Below, piece by piece: positions 7,621 through 15,911 of a DNA stretch of 37,657 nucleotides. A program made the position numbers and the translations under genes. The notes beneath the pieces were generated by a model. That model saw only the letters and a list, made by a program, of their open reading frames with translations, searched no databases and was not told where the DNA came from. Position 1 is the first letter of the stretch; each line of letters starts with the position of its first letter. Source of the DNA: Lachnospiraceae bacterium (GTDB lineage: Bacteria; Bacillota; Clostridia; Lachnospirales; Lachnospiraceae); the NCBI GenBank assembly GCA_017634065.1, contig JAGBOC010000029.1, positions 1-37,657 on the forward strand, read 5' to 3'.

Positions 7621-8124
7621 ATGGGATATAATCTTGATGTAAAAAAAATGAGTAAAGAAGATTGGAGTCTTGCTAATTGCAAAGAACGAGCAATCTATAT
7701 CATAACAAATTACAGCAAAACTGAAAAACAACTTCGAGATAAATTAAAAAAAGGAAATAAATATACTGATGAGATAATTGATGAAACTATAAAGTTCTTA
7801 AAAAAGCATAATTTTATAAATGACGTAGAGTATGCAAAAAGATTTGTCGAACTTCATAAAAATACATACTCAATAAAAGTGTTGAAGCAAAAGCTTTATC
7901 AAAAAGGCATAAGTAAAAAGATAAGTGATGACTTATTTGAAAGTGAAGAGATTGTATTTGATGAAGAGAGCATCATAAGGAAACTTCTGCTGAAAAAGTG
8001 TCCTGATTATTTTGAGAGAGAAAGGGATATGGATCCAAAGGAAAAACAAAAGTTGCTTTCATACCTATTTCGAAAAGGATTTAGCTATGATAAGGTGGCG
8101 GATATAATGAAAAGCAATTCATAA
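7621..8124 (+). CDS. recX: RecX regulatory protein (167 aa)
   Basis: RecX modulates RecA filament extension and ATPase. Sequence shows the three-repeat helical fold: KTEKQLRDKLKKGNKYTDEIIDETIKFLKKH, INDVEYAKRFVELHKN, and VLKQKLYQKGISKKI, the family pattern. The ATG at 7621 is preferred over the TTG at 7618 because GGAGG at 7611-7615 is then 5 nt away. Position directly behind recA is the usual arrangement. Confidence 0.9.
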   Translation: MGYNLDVKKMSKEDWSLANCKERAIYIITNYSKTEKQLRDKLKKGNKYTDEIIDETIKFLKKHNFINDVEYAKRFVELHKNTYSIKVLKQKLYQKGISKKISDDLFESEEIVFDEESIIRKLLLKKCPDYFERERDMDPKEKQKLLSYLFRKGFSYDKVADIMKSNS

Positions 8125-8273
8125 CATAAATGATATAAATATGAGCAAATATATTACTTATTTTTATCTATGAAATATTATATAATAAAGCAATAAGTAT
8201 TTGATTAAAAATATTTTATCTATGTGAATCATTTTCTTACATGGCAAATCAAAAAAAATAATTGGAGGATAAC

Positions 8274-9200
8274 ATGAAAAAAATTGTTATTGCACTCGGT
8301 GGTAATGCACTTGGAGATACTGCTATTGAGCAGTTACAACTTGTAGAGGAGACAGCAAAGCCTATTGTTGATCTCATTGAAGATGGAAATCAAGTTATCA
8401 TTGCACATGGTAATGGACCACAGGTTGGTATGATTAATCTCGGTATGAACTTTGCATACGAGCAGGGTAAAGTTAAAGGCGAGATGCCATTTCCAGAGTG
8501 TGGAGCTATGAGCCAAGGATATATTGGATATCACCTTCAAAATGCTATTGGAAATGAACTTAAGAAAAGAGGGATAAAAAAAGATGTTGCCTGTGTAATT
8601 ACTCAAGTTGTTGTTGATGAAAATGATGAGGCATTTAAGAAGCCAACTAAACCAGTCGGTGCATTTTATGATAAAGAGACAGCGGACAAGATGGCGAGTG
8701 AAAAGGGTTGGACATTTGTAGAAGATGCAGGTCGTGGATATAGAAGAGTTGTAGCAAGTCCAAAACCTATTGATGTTGCAGAAAAAAATGTAGTAAATGA
8801 TTTGGTAAATGCTGGACACATAGTTATAACGGTTGGTGGTGGTGGGATACCAGTTGTAGATAAATCTGGAAAACTTGTAGGAGTACCAGCAGTTATAGAT
8901 AAAGATTTTGCATCAGCAAAACTTGCAGAGATAGTAAAAGCGGATTCGTTATTTATACTTACTGCAGTTGAGAGAGTATGTATAAATTATGGAAAGCCAG
9001 ATCAAAAAGAACTTGAGATGATGACTCTTGCTGATTGCGATAAATATATTGCCGAGAAACAATTTGCACCAGGTTCTATGCTCCCAAAAGTCATCGCGTG
9101 TATGAACTTCGCACGAACTGGTGGAGAAGCAATTATAGCTGACCTTAAAAATGCAAAACTTGCACTTAAAGGACAGAGTGGGACAAAGATAGTTAAATAA
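8274..9200 (+). CDS. arcC: Carbamate kinase (308 aa)
   Basis: Catalyses carbamoyl phosphate + ADP to ATP + ammonia + CO2, the last step of fermentative arginine/citrulline (or agmatine) breakdown. Amino-acid-kinase fold: ALGGNALGD at residues 7-15, AHGNGPQVG, and the GGGGIPV loop with the carbamate-kinase-specific GYRRVVASPKP. Length is typical (about 310). No arcA or arcB is next to it, so it stands alone here. Start at 8274 with GGAGG at 8264-8268; the upstream TTG at 8262 would place the ribosome binding site inside the gene. Confidence 0.97.
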   Translation: MKKIVIALGGNALGDTAIEQLQLVEETAKPIVDLIEDGNQVIIAHGNGPQVGMINLGMNFAYEQGKVKGEMPFPECGAMSQGYIGYHLQNAIGNELKKRGIKKDVACVITQVVVDENDEAFKKPTKPVGAFYDKETADKMASEKGWTFVEDAGRGYRRVVASPKPIDVAEKNVVNDLVNAGHIVITVGGGGIPVVDKSGKLVGVPAVIDKDFASAKLAEIVKADSLFILTAVERVCINYGKPDQKELEMMTLADCDKYIAEKQFAPGSMLPKVIACMNFARTGGEAIIADLKNAKLALKGQSGTKIVK

Positions 9201-9208
9201 ATATATAG

Positions 9209-9237
9209 AAAAAACCCTCACTACTTGAGGGTTTTTT
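9209..9237 (+). terminator. Terminator of arcC, overlapping the pgeF ribosome-binding region
   Basis: AAAACCCTC / GAGGGTTTT stem with loop ACTACTT and a T run ending 5 nt before the pgeF ATG. The only Shine-Dalgarno-like bases for pgeF (GAGGG, 9227-9231) are in the 3' arm. Confidence 0.9.
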
Positions 9238-9241
9238 ATAA

Positions 9242-10012
9242 ATGAAATATTTTAGTGTAGAACAATTTAATAAAACGAATCTTGTAAAGACATTGATGGT
9301 ACCAAAAGATCAAGCAAGATGGAGAATATACTCTCATAATGTAGAGGTTTCTATGGAAGACTTAAGATATTATGATGAACTTGGAAAGAGTTTTAGCATA
9401 ACTCCATCAGATATGATAAGAGTTCCACAAGGGCACAGTGTCAATGTTTTAGTTGCTAAAAAATCGGATGCTGGGTCTGGTGTTGTTCACATGGAAATTG
9501 ATGGAAGTTGTGACGGCATAGTTACTAATGAAAAAGAAATTATGCTTTTAACTATAGAAGCAGATTGTGTGCCAGTATATATTCTTGACCCAGTGAATAA
9601 AGCGATAGGTATGGTTCATAGTGGTTGGAGGGGGACTGTTAATAAGATAACAGAAAAGGCACTGGAACTTATGAGAGAAAATTATGGTTCTAAAAAAGAA
9701 GATGTGATGATACATCTTGGACCATCTATCTGCGGAAAATGTTATGAAGTGGGGATGGATTTGATACCAGAGTTTAAGAAGATACTTGAATGTGATGAAA
9801 TAAATAAAGTCTTTATTCCAATAATTGATAAGCCTGAAAAATATCTACTTGATGTAGCAGAGAGTCTAAAGATTTCTCTTCTCAAATATGGCATAAGAGA
9901 AGAAAACATATCAAAATCAGAATACTGTACTTATCATAGCAATGTATTTGATTCTTGGAGACTAAGCGGTGATAAAACAAAACAGATGCTTACAGGTATA
10001 ATGTTAGTATAG
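9242..10012 (+). CDS. pgeF: YfiH/YlmD-family purine nucleosidase-type protein (256 aa)
   Basis: Family formerly called laccase/DUF152; characterised members act on purine nucleosides (phosphorolysis/deamination) and E. coli PgeF removes misincorporated L-Ser from peptidoglycan precursors. Metal-binding residues of the family are present: H65 (VPQGHSVNV), C109 (IEADCVP) and H126 (MVHSGWRG), plus GPSICGKCYEV. Length is typical. No ordinary ribosome binding site; GAGGG in the preceding terminator arm is 10 nt away. Convergent with trmB. Confidence 0.9.
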   Translation: MKYFSVEQFNKTNLVKTLMVPKDQARWRIYSHNVEVSMEDLRYYDELGKSFSITPSDMIRVPQGHSVNVLVAKKSDAGSGVVHMEIDGSCDGIVTNEKEIMLLTIEADCVPVYILDPVNKAIGMVHSGWRGTVNKITEKALELMRENYGSKKEDVMIHLGPSICGKCYEVGMDLIPEFKKILECDEINKVFIPIIDKPEKYLLDVAESLKISLLKYGIREENISKSEYCTYHSNVFDSWRLSGDKTKQMLTGIMLV

Positions 10013-10034
10013 ACTTTATGATGACACTTAATAG

Positions 10035-10055
10035 ATAGTTTATTTTATAAACTAA
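10035..10055. terminator. Weak hairpin between convergent pgeF and trmB
   Basis: AGTTTA / TAAACT stem around an AT-rich loop in a 43-nt convergent gap; weak candidate bidirectional terminator. Confidence 0.35.
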
Positions 10056-10748
10056 CTACAACTTCGCAACTAACTTACAAATCTTATTACCTTTTTTGCT
10101 AAACTTTTCTTCGTATTCAGTCATGATGTTGCCTTCATTCAATTTACTATCATTATGAAGGTCATATGTAAACTCAAGCAATTTAAAACTTGAGTTTTTT
10201 ATTTGCTCAAGTGAGAAATTGAAAAGGTCTAAATTGTCGGTTTTAAACTCTAATAATGAATCGGGTTTTAATATTTGCTCATATTGAGATAGAAACTTCG
10301 TATGAGTTAATCTCCTAACTTCGTGTCTTTTTTTAGGCCAGGGGTCAGAAAAATTGAGATATATTTTGTCAACACTATTTTTTTTGAAGATAGTATCTAA
10401 AGTTTCTATGTTAGTACAAATAAATCTTAAGTTCGTAAGTGTCATAGCAAGTTTATCATCTGGCAAATTATATTTCTTGTTCAAGTCAGAGATTGCCTTT
10501 AATACAATTGTGGCAGACTTTTCTATCCCAATATAGTTTATATTTGGATTTAGTTTTGAAAGTGCTGTTATAAACTTGCCCTTTCCCATCCCAAGTTCCA
10601 AGTGAAGGGGATTAGAAGGATTTGGGAAAATACTTTCTATATCCAATTTGGCATTTTTTATATCACTTTGTGAGGCTTTTTCAATATTTATGCAGAGAGG
10701 AGTATTTAATATATCCACTTCAGCATTTTTTTTATGTCTTAATCTCAT
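10056..10748 (-). CDS. trmB: tRNA (guanine-N7-)-methyltransferase TrmB (230 aa)
   Basis: SAM-dependent methylation of G46 in the tRNA variable loop. SAM motif HLELGMGKGKFI near residues 49-60, and the TrmB hallmark LNFSDPWPKKRHEVRRL; C-terminal KLNEGNIMTEYEEKFSKKG is also typical. The start at 10748 (MRLRHKKNAEV) is chosen because it overlaps the upstream MATE stop as ATGA and matches TrmB N-termini; a 30-codon upstream extension of the frame lies inside the MATE gene. Translationally coupled to the exporter. Confidence 0.95.
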   Translation of the reverse strand: MRLRHKKNAEVDILNTPLCINIEKASQSDIKNAKLDIESIFPNPSNPLHLELGMGKGKFITALSKLNPNINYIGIEKSATIVLKAISDLNKKYNLPDDKLAMTLTNLRFICTNIETLDTIFKKNSVDKIYLNFSDPWPKKRHEVRRLTHTKFLSQYEQILKPDSLLEFKTDNLDLFNFSLEQIKNSSFKLLEFTYDLHNDSKLNEGNIMTEYEEKFSKKGNKICKLVAKL

Positions 10749-12184
10749 AATGTATCGATTTGTTCCACATATGTTTTTTTGAAGAGCATGAGAGTTATTA
10801 TAAATGCTATCGCTTCTGAAAGGATAAAGCAGAACCATACACCTTTAAGCCCAAAGAAATTTGAGAGAATGTATGCAGTAGGTAGTAGTATGATTATCTG
10901 CCTTATCAGTGATATGATAAGAGTATAGATTTCTTTTTTAGTGGCTTGCATAACAGACCCCAAAATTATATTGAAACTTACAAGTGGAAAATGAAGTGCT
11001 ATTACTCTAAAAGCATATATACCTGTATCCATCATTGTGTCATTTGCATTAAACAAATATAATATTTTATCTGTAAATGCAAATAAGATAATTGCACCAG
11101 CAACCATCATATTAAATCCAGCAATTAGTGCAGATTTGATAACTCTATTTATTCTATCTTTTCTGTGTGCACCAAAGTTATATGAAACTATTGGAACCAT
11201 ACCATTGTTAAGACCTATCACTGGCATAAATATAAAACTTTGAAGTTTGTAATAGACACCAAGAACTGCCACAGCAGATTGATACTTGATTAAGATTGCA
11301 TTTAAGCCCATCACCATGAAAGAACCGATTGACTGCATAATGATAGAAGGAAGTCCAACTCTGTAAATATTTTTTATAATATCAAGATTGATACCAGCTA
11401 AATTGAATTTCCAATACGAACCAAATATAGGGTCATTTTTATCTCGTACTTTTAAAAATATAAATCTAAAGCTTAAGTCTTTATTTATAATTTTATTTAA
11501 GATGAATCCGACAAACATTCCGAGTATCTGACCGATTACAGTTGCTATAGCAGCACCACTAGTTCCCATAGCAGGGATGCCATAGTATCCGAAGATAAAA
11601 ATAGGGTCTAGAATTATATTTGTTATAGCACCTGTAAGTTGTGTTATCATTGAGCCAACAGTCTTGCCTGTTGCCTGCATCATTTTTTCAAAAGTAGTTT
11701 GTATAAAAAAACCGAATGAAATAATAGTAATTATAGTGAGATAATTTATTCCTTCTTGCCTTATGTTTTCATCGCTTGTCATAGCATTGAAGAAAGGTTC
11801 TGTAAATAAAAATCCAAGTATGGCAAATATTATGGAATAAATTATAGCAAGAAATAGTCCGTGACTTGCAAAGTCATTTGCTCTATTAAAGTTTTTTTCG
11901 CCGAGTGACCTTGATATGAGAGCAACCATACCTATGTTTGTGCCTATATTTAGAGCGACCATAAGAAATTGCACAGGGTAAGCAAGTGAAAGTGCGGACA
12001 GTGCATCTTCTGAAACTCTTGAAATGAATATGCTATCAACTACATTATAAAGTGCTAGCATAAACATAGAGATGACCATAGGGACTGACATTTTAAATAA
12101 AAGTTGACCTATAGGCAATCGTCCGAGTTCGTGATCTACAGGGTCATCAACTAATTTTCCTTTATAATCAAATGTTTTTGACAT
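10745..12184 (-). CDS. MATE-family efflux transporter (479 aa)
   Basis: Na+- or H+-coupled multidrug/toxin exporter in the cytoplasmic membrane. About 12 hydrophobic segments in two halves; N-terminal LGRLPIGQLLFKMSVPMVISMFM and PVQFLMVALNIGTNIGMVALISRSLGEKN are typical of the DinF/NorM-like branch. Start at 12184 (MSKTFDYKGK) has GGAGGAG 6 nt upstream. The frame stays open 65 codons further because the leader contains 27-bp (9-codon) tandem repeats; that Cys/Arg-rich extension would precede the ribosome binding site and has no family counterpart, so I exclude it. Overlaps trmB by 4 nt. Confidence 0.95.
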   Translation of the reverse strand: MSKTFDYKGKLVDDPVDHELGRLPIGQLLFKMSVPMVISMFMLALYNVVDSIFISRVSEDALSALSLAYPVQFLMVALNIGTNIGMVALISRSLGEKNFNRANDFASHGLFLAIIYSIIFAILGFLFTEPFFNAMTSDENIRQEGINYLTIITIISFGFFIQTTFEKMMQATGKTVGSMITQLTGAITNIILDPIFIFGYYGIPAMGTSGAAIATVIGQILGMFVGFILNKIINKDLSFRFIFLKVRDKNDPIFGSYWKFNLAGINLDIIKNIYRVGLPSIIMQSIGSFMVMGLNAILIKYQSAVAVLGVYYKLQSFIFMPVIGLNNGMVPIVSYNFGAHRKDRINRVIKSALIAGFNMMVAGAIILFAFTDKILYLFNANDTMMDTGIYAFRVIALHFPLVSFNIILGSVMQATKKEIYTLIISLIRQIIILLPTAYILSNFFGLKGVWFCFILSEAIAFIITLMLFKKTYVEQIDTL

Positions 12185-12196
12185 AATTCTCCTCCT

Positions 12197-12347
12197 TGCG
12201 GGCTCGCAGTGCTCACCCCTACGACAGGGCTTACAGTGCTCACCCCTACGACAGGGCTCGCAGTGCTCACCCCTACGACAGGGCTTACAGTGCTCACCCC
12301 TACGACAGGGCTCGCAGTGCTCACCCCTACGACACGACTCGCAGAGT
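12197..12347 (-). repeat. 27-bp tandem repeats of module A in the MATE mRNA leader
   Basis: Five copies, on the minus strand, of GTCGTAGGGGTGAGCACTG followed alternately by CGAGCCCT and TAAGCCCT, so a 54-bp higher-order period is visible. The unit is the same sequence as module A found singly before secreted-protein genes (e.g. 2131, 33632, 36311). The array lies between the exporter promoter and its ribosome binding site. Confidence 0.9.
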
Positions 12348-12350
12348 TTT

Positions 12351-12379
12351 ATTATATTGAAATATTGGTCATATTGCAA
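12351..12379 (-). promoter_or_regulatory. MATE-trmB promoter
   Basis: On the minus strand TTGCAA (12379-12374), 17-bp spacer, TATAAT (12356-12351). Transcription would begin near 12344, so the whole repeat array would be transcribed as a ~160-nt leader. Confidence 0.75.
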
Positions 12380-12482
12380 GCAATAAATACATTTTAAAAA
12401 TATGTATGAATTGAAATAATTTAATGCTAATATATGAATTAAAATAATTTTTCAAAATCAAAATAATCTACAACTGCAAAAA

Positions 12483-12509
12483 TTAGCACTCACTACTTGA
12501 CAGTGCTAA
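12483..12509 (+). promoter_or_regulatory. CIRCE element (HrcA operator) of clpB
   Basis: TTAGCACTC (12483-12491), 9-nt spacer, CAGTGCTAA (12501-12509): matches the CIRCE consensus inverted repeat with one mismatch. Predicts repression of clpB by HrcA and heat-shock release. Confidence 0.95.
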
Positions 12510-12525
12510 CAATTTGTGATAGTAT
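12497..12525 (+). promoter_or_regulatory. clpB promoter
   Basis: TTGACA (12497-12502) lies inside CIRCE; 17-bp spacer; TAGTAT (12520-12525). Bound HrcA would cover the -35 box. Confidence 0.8.
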
Positions 12526-12552
12526 TATTAGTGACGAAAGGAGGAAAGTCCT

Positions 12553-15216
12553 ATGAATATAGAAAAGTTTACAAAAAAATCTATGGAAGCTATACAGAAT
12601 GTTGAGAAGATTGCTATGAATAATGGCAATGCAGAGTTCAAACAGATTCATTTGCTTAAATCACTTATTGATATAGAAGAAAGTCTAATTAAAAACTTAC
12701 TTGATAAGATGGGAGTGAATATAGCTGCTTTAATAAAAACTATTGATGCAGAAGTGGATAAATTGCCAAAGGCGCAGGGCAATATACAATATCATTATTC
12801 AAATGAATTAAACCAAGTAATGATAAATGCGGAAGACTTTGCTAAAAGTATGAAAGACCAGTATGTATCAGTAGAACATTTATTTCTTTGCATGATAAAT
12901 TATGCTGACCAAACTATAAAAAAGATTTTTAATGAGTATAAGATTACAAGAGAAGATTTCTTGAAAGCACTTTCGGAGGTTCGTGGAAATCAATCAGTGA
13001 CATCAGATAATCCTGAAGCAACTTATGATGTATTAAATAAATATGGTTACGACTTGGTTGAAAGAGCGAGAGAAAGGAAACTTGATCCAGTCATTGGAAG
13101 AGATGCAGAGATAAGAAATGCGATAATGATACTTTCAAGAAAGACAAAAAATAATCCGGTGCTTATAGGTGAGCCAGGTGTTGGTAAGACAGCCGTTGTA
13201 GAGGGATTAGCAGAGAGAATAGTGCGTGGTGATGTGCCTACTCAACTTAAAAACAAAAAACTATTTTCACTTGATATGTCATCGCTTGTGGCAGGAGCTA
13301 AATACAGAGGAGAGTTTGAAGAAAGACTTAAATCAGTTCTCTCTGAAGTAAAAAAATCTGATGGTCAAATTATTTTATTTATAGATGAACTTCACACTAT
13401 AGTTGGTGCAGGTGGCAGTGAAGGTGCTATTGATGCTGGGAATATCTTGAAGCCTATGCTCGCAAGAGGAGAACTTCATTGTATAGGTGCTACAACACTT
13501 GATGAATACAGAAAATATCTTGAGAAAGATAAGGCTCTTGAAAGAAGGTTCCAACCTATACAGATAAATGAACCAAGTGTGGAAGATACTATATCTATAC
13601 TTCGTGGTATAAAAGAAAGATATGAGACATTTCACGGCGTTAAGATAACAGATGGAGCACTCGTTGCAGCGGCTGAACTTTCGCATAGATATATAAGTGA
13701 TAGATTTTTACCTGATAAGGCTATAGATTTGGTTGATGAATCTTGTGCTATGATAAAGACTGAACTTGATTCTATGCCACAAGACCTTGATGAAATGCGT
13801 AGAAAGATTATGCAACTTGAGATAGAAGAACTTGCACTTAAGAAGGAAGAAGATAAGGCATCAAAGGATAGACTTACTGAACTTCAAAAGGATCTTTCTG
13901 AACTTAGGGATAAATATAATGTCAAAGTTAGCAAATGGAAAAATGAGAAAGAGTCAGTCGACAGTGTAAAAGTCATAAAAGAAAAACTTGAAGAGATAAA
14001 CAAAAAAATTGAGAAGGCAGAAAATGAAGCCAATCTTGAACTCGCTTCAAAACTTAAGTACCAAGACAAACCACAACTTGAAAAAGAAATAGAGCAGAAA
14101 GAAAATGCTATAAAGGAAAAAGAATTGACATTAGTCCATAATAAAGTTACTGAAGATGAGATAGCGAAAGTCATAAGTAAATGGACAGGTATACCTGTAA
14201 CTAAACTTACAAGCACAGAAAAAGAAAAGACATTACATCTTTCAGAAGATTTGCACAAACGTGTTATTGGACAGGATAAAGCCATTGAGAAAGTTGCCAA
14301 TTGTATTTTGAGAAGTAAGGCGGGGATAAAGGATCCTAAAAAACCTATTGGGTCATTCTTATTCCTTGGACCTACTGGAGTAGGAAAAACTGAACTTGCA
14401 AAAACTCTTGCATATAATTTATTTGATGATGAAAATATGGTTATAAGAATTGATATGTCGGAGTATATGGAGAAACATACTGTCGCAAGACTTATAGGTG
14501 CACCTCCAGGATACGTTGGATATGATGAAGGCGGACAACTTACTGAAAAGGTAAGAAGGAAACCATATTCAGTTATACTATTTGATGAAATTGAAAAAGC
14601 TCATCCAGATGTATATAATGTCCTTCTTCAGATACTTGATGATGGAAGAATTACTGACTCAAAGGGTGTGACTGTAGATTTTAAAAATACTATCATAATA
14701 CTTACTTCAAATATAGGTTCGCAGTTACTTCTTGAAGGAGTAGATAATCCAGTAGGATTTTCAACTGGAAGTGAACAAAAAACCAAGATAAGTGATGATG
14801 AAGACTTAAATCTTAAAATTGGTGGCAGAAGTAAAAACTCGGAGTATTCTCTTATAGAACAAAAAGTTTTAGACGAGTTAAAAGAACATTTTAGACCAGA
14901 GTTTTTAAATAGACTTGATGAGATTATAATGTTTAGACCACTTTCTGAAGAGAATATATCAAAGATTACAGATTTAATTATAGGTGATTTGAATAAGAGA
15001 CTTACGGACAAGAGAATAAGTATAAAACTTACTGATGAAGCAAAAAAGTATGTAATCGAAAATGGTTATGACCCATCATTTGGCGCAAGACCACTTAAGA
15101 GATTCATTCAGGCATCAGTAGAAAATATTGTAGCAAGAGCAGTATTAGAAGGAAAAGCAAAAGAAGGCGAAGAAGTACTTATAGATGTGAAGAATGATGA
15201 GTTATTCATAGCATAA
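12553..15216 (+). CDS. clpB: ATP-dependent disaggregase ClpB (887 aa)
   Basis: Hexameric AAA+ disaggregase working with DnaK. N-domain residues 1-150; first Walker A GEPGVGKT near 206-213; a long coiled-coil middle domain about 400-540 (KASKDRLTELQKDLSELRDK and following), which distinguishes ClpB from ClpA and ClpC; second Walker A GPTGVGKT near 606-613; C-terminal PSFGARPLKRFIQ. It is about 30 residues longer than E. coli ClpB because of a polar insert (around GFSTGSEQKTKISDDEDLN) in the second ATPase domain before FRPEFLNRLDEII. GGAGG 7 nt before the ATG; CIRCE-controlled. Confidence 0.97.
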   Translation: MNIEKFTKKSMEAIQNVEKIAMNNGNAEFKQIHLLKSLIDIEESLIKNLLDKMGVNIAALIKTIDAEVDKLPKAQGNIQYHYSNELNQVMINAEDFAKSMKDQYVSVEHLFLCMINYADQTIKKIFNEYKITREDFLKALSEVRGNQSVTSDNPEATYDVLNKYGYDLVERARERKLDPVIGRDAEIRNAIMILSRKTKNNPVLIGEPGVGKTAVVEGLAERIVRGDVPTQLKNKKLFSLDMSSLVAGAKYRGEFEERLKSVLSEVKKSDGQIILFIDELHTIVGAGGSEGAIDAGNILKPMLARGELHCIGATTLDEYRKYLEKDKALERRFQPIQINEPSVEDTISILRGIKERYETFHGVKITDGALVAAAELSHRYISDRFLPDKAIDLVDESCAMIKTELDSMPQDLDEMRRKIMQLEIEELALKKEEDKASKDRLTELQKDLSELRDKYNVKVSKWKNEKESVDSVKVIKEKLEEINKKIEKAENEANLELASKLKYQDKPQLEKEIEQKENAIKEKELTLVHNKVTEDEIAKVISKWTGIPVTKLTSTEKEKTLHLSEDLHKRVIGQDKAIEKVANCILRSKAGIKDPKKPIGSFLFLGPTGVGKTELAKTLAYNLFDDENMVIRIDMSEYMEKHTVARLIGAPPGYVGYDEGGQLTEKVRRKPYSVILFDEIEKAHPDVYNVLLQILDDGRITDSKGVTVDFKNTIIILTSNIGSQLLLEGVDNPVGFSTGSEQKTKISDDEDLNLKIGGRSKNSEYSLIEQKVLDELKEHFRPEFLNRLDEIIMFRPLSEENISKITDLIIGDLNKRLTDKRISIKLTDEAKKYVIENGYDPSFGARPLKRFIQASVENIVARAVLEGKAKEGEEVLIDVKNDELFIA

Positions 15217-15243
15217 TAGTTAGCTCCCGTTAGCTAAAAAATG

Positions 15244-15272
15244 TTGTCGGAAAAGAATAAATATTGTATAGT
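15244..15272 (+). promoter_or_regulatory. Candidate promoter of a 14-codon ORF
   Basis: TTGTCG (15244-15249), 17-bp spacer, TATAGT (15267-15272), followed 10 nt later by AAGGAG. Sequence match only. Confidence 0.5.
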
Positions 15273-15295
15273 AACAAAATAAGGAGATAATTATT

Positions 15296-15340
15296 ATGGA
15301 ATTGAATAGTATACAAAAAAAAGAATACGATTGGTTTTAG
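15296..15340 (+). CDS. Very short ORF (14 aa) with a strong ribosome binding site; possible frameshifted remnant
   Basis: MELNSIQKKEYDWF behind a good promoter and AAGGAG 9 nt upstream of the ATG. The coding sequence passes through a run of eight A (15313-15320). One extra A would extend the frame to a 24-residue product ending DNYDMLFNK. No family recognised. It could be a leader peptide, a truncated gene, or a homopolymer slippage site. Confidence 0.3.
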   Translation: MELNSIQKKEYDWF

Positions 15341-15416
15341 ACAATTATGACATGCTGTTTAACAAGTAATATGAAAGGGACGGACTTCATTATTCTCAAT
15401 TTTTTTCCTAGTTATT

Positions 15417-15815
15417 CTATTCTGCTAATTCACTAAGTTTCTTTTTATATAGATAATTATGAATCACCTCGTTAAGACCTTTCCATACTGGATAGGTCTT
15501 GCAGGTGTTTCTTTTATTGCATAGACTTTTTTCATCTGATATACAAGATAGGGTGAAAAGTGGACCTTCGGCAGCATCAAGTATTTCACCTATTGAATAT
15601 TTTGAAACAGGCTTACTTAGTTTATAGCCACCATTCTTACCACTTGTGCCGACTAAAAGGTCGTTGTCAACAAGTTTTTTGACTATTGCTTCCAGGTATT
15701 TTTTAGAGATGCCTTGCCTTTTAGCAATATCCTTTAATGGAATATAATCATTGCTATTTTGTTCGGCTAGGTCTATCATGGTTTTTAATGCATTTCTGCC
15801 CTTTGTTGAAATCAT
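15417..15815 (-). CDS. iscR: Rrf2/IscR-family Fe-S cluster regulator (132 aa)
   Basis: Winged-helix DNA-binding protein. N-terminal HTH ISTKGRNALKTMIDLAEQ ... IPLKDIAKRQGISKKYLEAIVKKL; then GGYKLSKP wing. The cluster-ligand cysteines are present: SCISDEKSLCNKRNTCKTYP, three Cys spaced as in cluster-binding Rrf2 proteins. Divergent from iscS; an inverted repeat in the shared intergenic region overlaps the iscS -35 box, so it probably represses the isc genes when holo. Length is slightly shorter than E. coli IscR (162). Confidence 0.92.
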   Translation of the reverse strand: MISTKGRNALKTMIDLAEQNSNDYIPLKDIAKRQGISKKYLEAIVKKLVDNDLLVGTSGKNGGYKLSKPVSKYSIGEILDAAEGPLFTLSCISDEKSLCNKRNTCKTYPVWKGLNEVIHNYLYKKKLSELAE

Positions 15816-15835
15816 ATATACTCCTAAATTTTTAA

Positions 15836-15858
15836 TTACCTATTGACTTAGTAGGTAA
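15836..15858. promoter_or_regulatory. Inverted-repeat operator between iscR and iscS (likely IscR/Rrf2 site)
   Basis: TTACCTA (15836-15842), 9-bp centre TTGACTTAG, TAGGTAA (15852-15858): a perfect 7+7 dyad. The centre holds the iscS -35 TTGACT. Position and geometry suit an Rrf2 repressor. Confidence 0.75.
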
Positions 15859-15871
15859 ATAATAGTATACT
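15843..15871 (+). promoter_or_regulatory. iscS promoter
   Basis: TTGACT (15843-15848), 17-bp spacer, TATACT (15866-15871); initiation near 15878, 34 nt before the ATG. Confidence 0.8.
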
Positions 15872-15911
15872 ATGAGTGCTTGAAAAAGTAAATACTTTTA
15901 GGAGAAAAAAT

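Noticed and set aside
12197-12347. CRISPR-like array of 27-bp repeats
   Set aside because: Repeats are directly tandem with no unique spacers, no cas genes, and the unit occurs elsewhere singly as module A.
12185-12379. N-terminal Cys/Arg-rich extension of the MATE protein encoded by the repeats
   Set aside because: A strong GGAGGAG lies just before the internal ATG at 12184, the family start fits there, and the open frame follows from a repeat unit of 27 bp.
15217-15240. clpB terminator from TTAGCT/AGCTAA
   Set aside because: The stem is followed by A rather than T on the plus strand; it may be just a GTTAGCT direct repeat.
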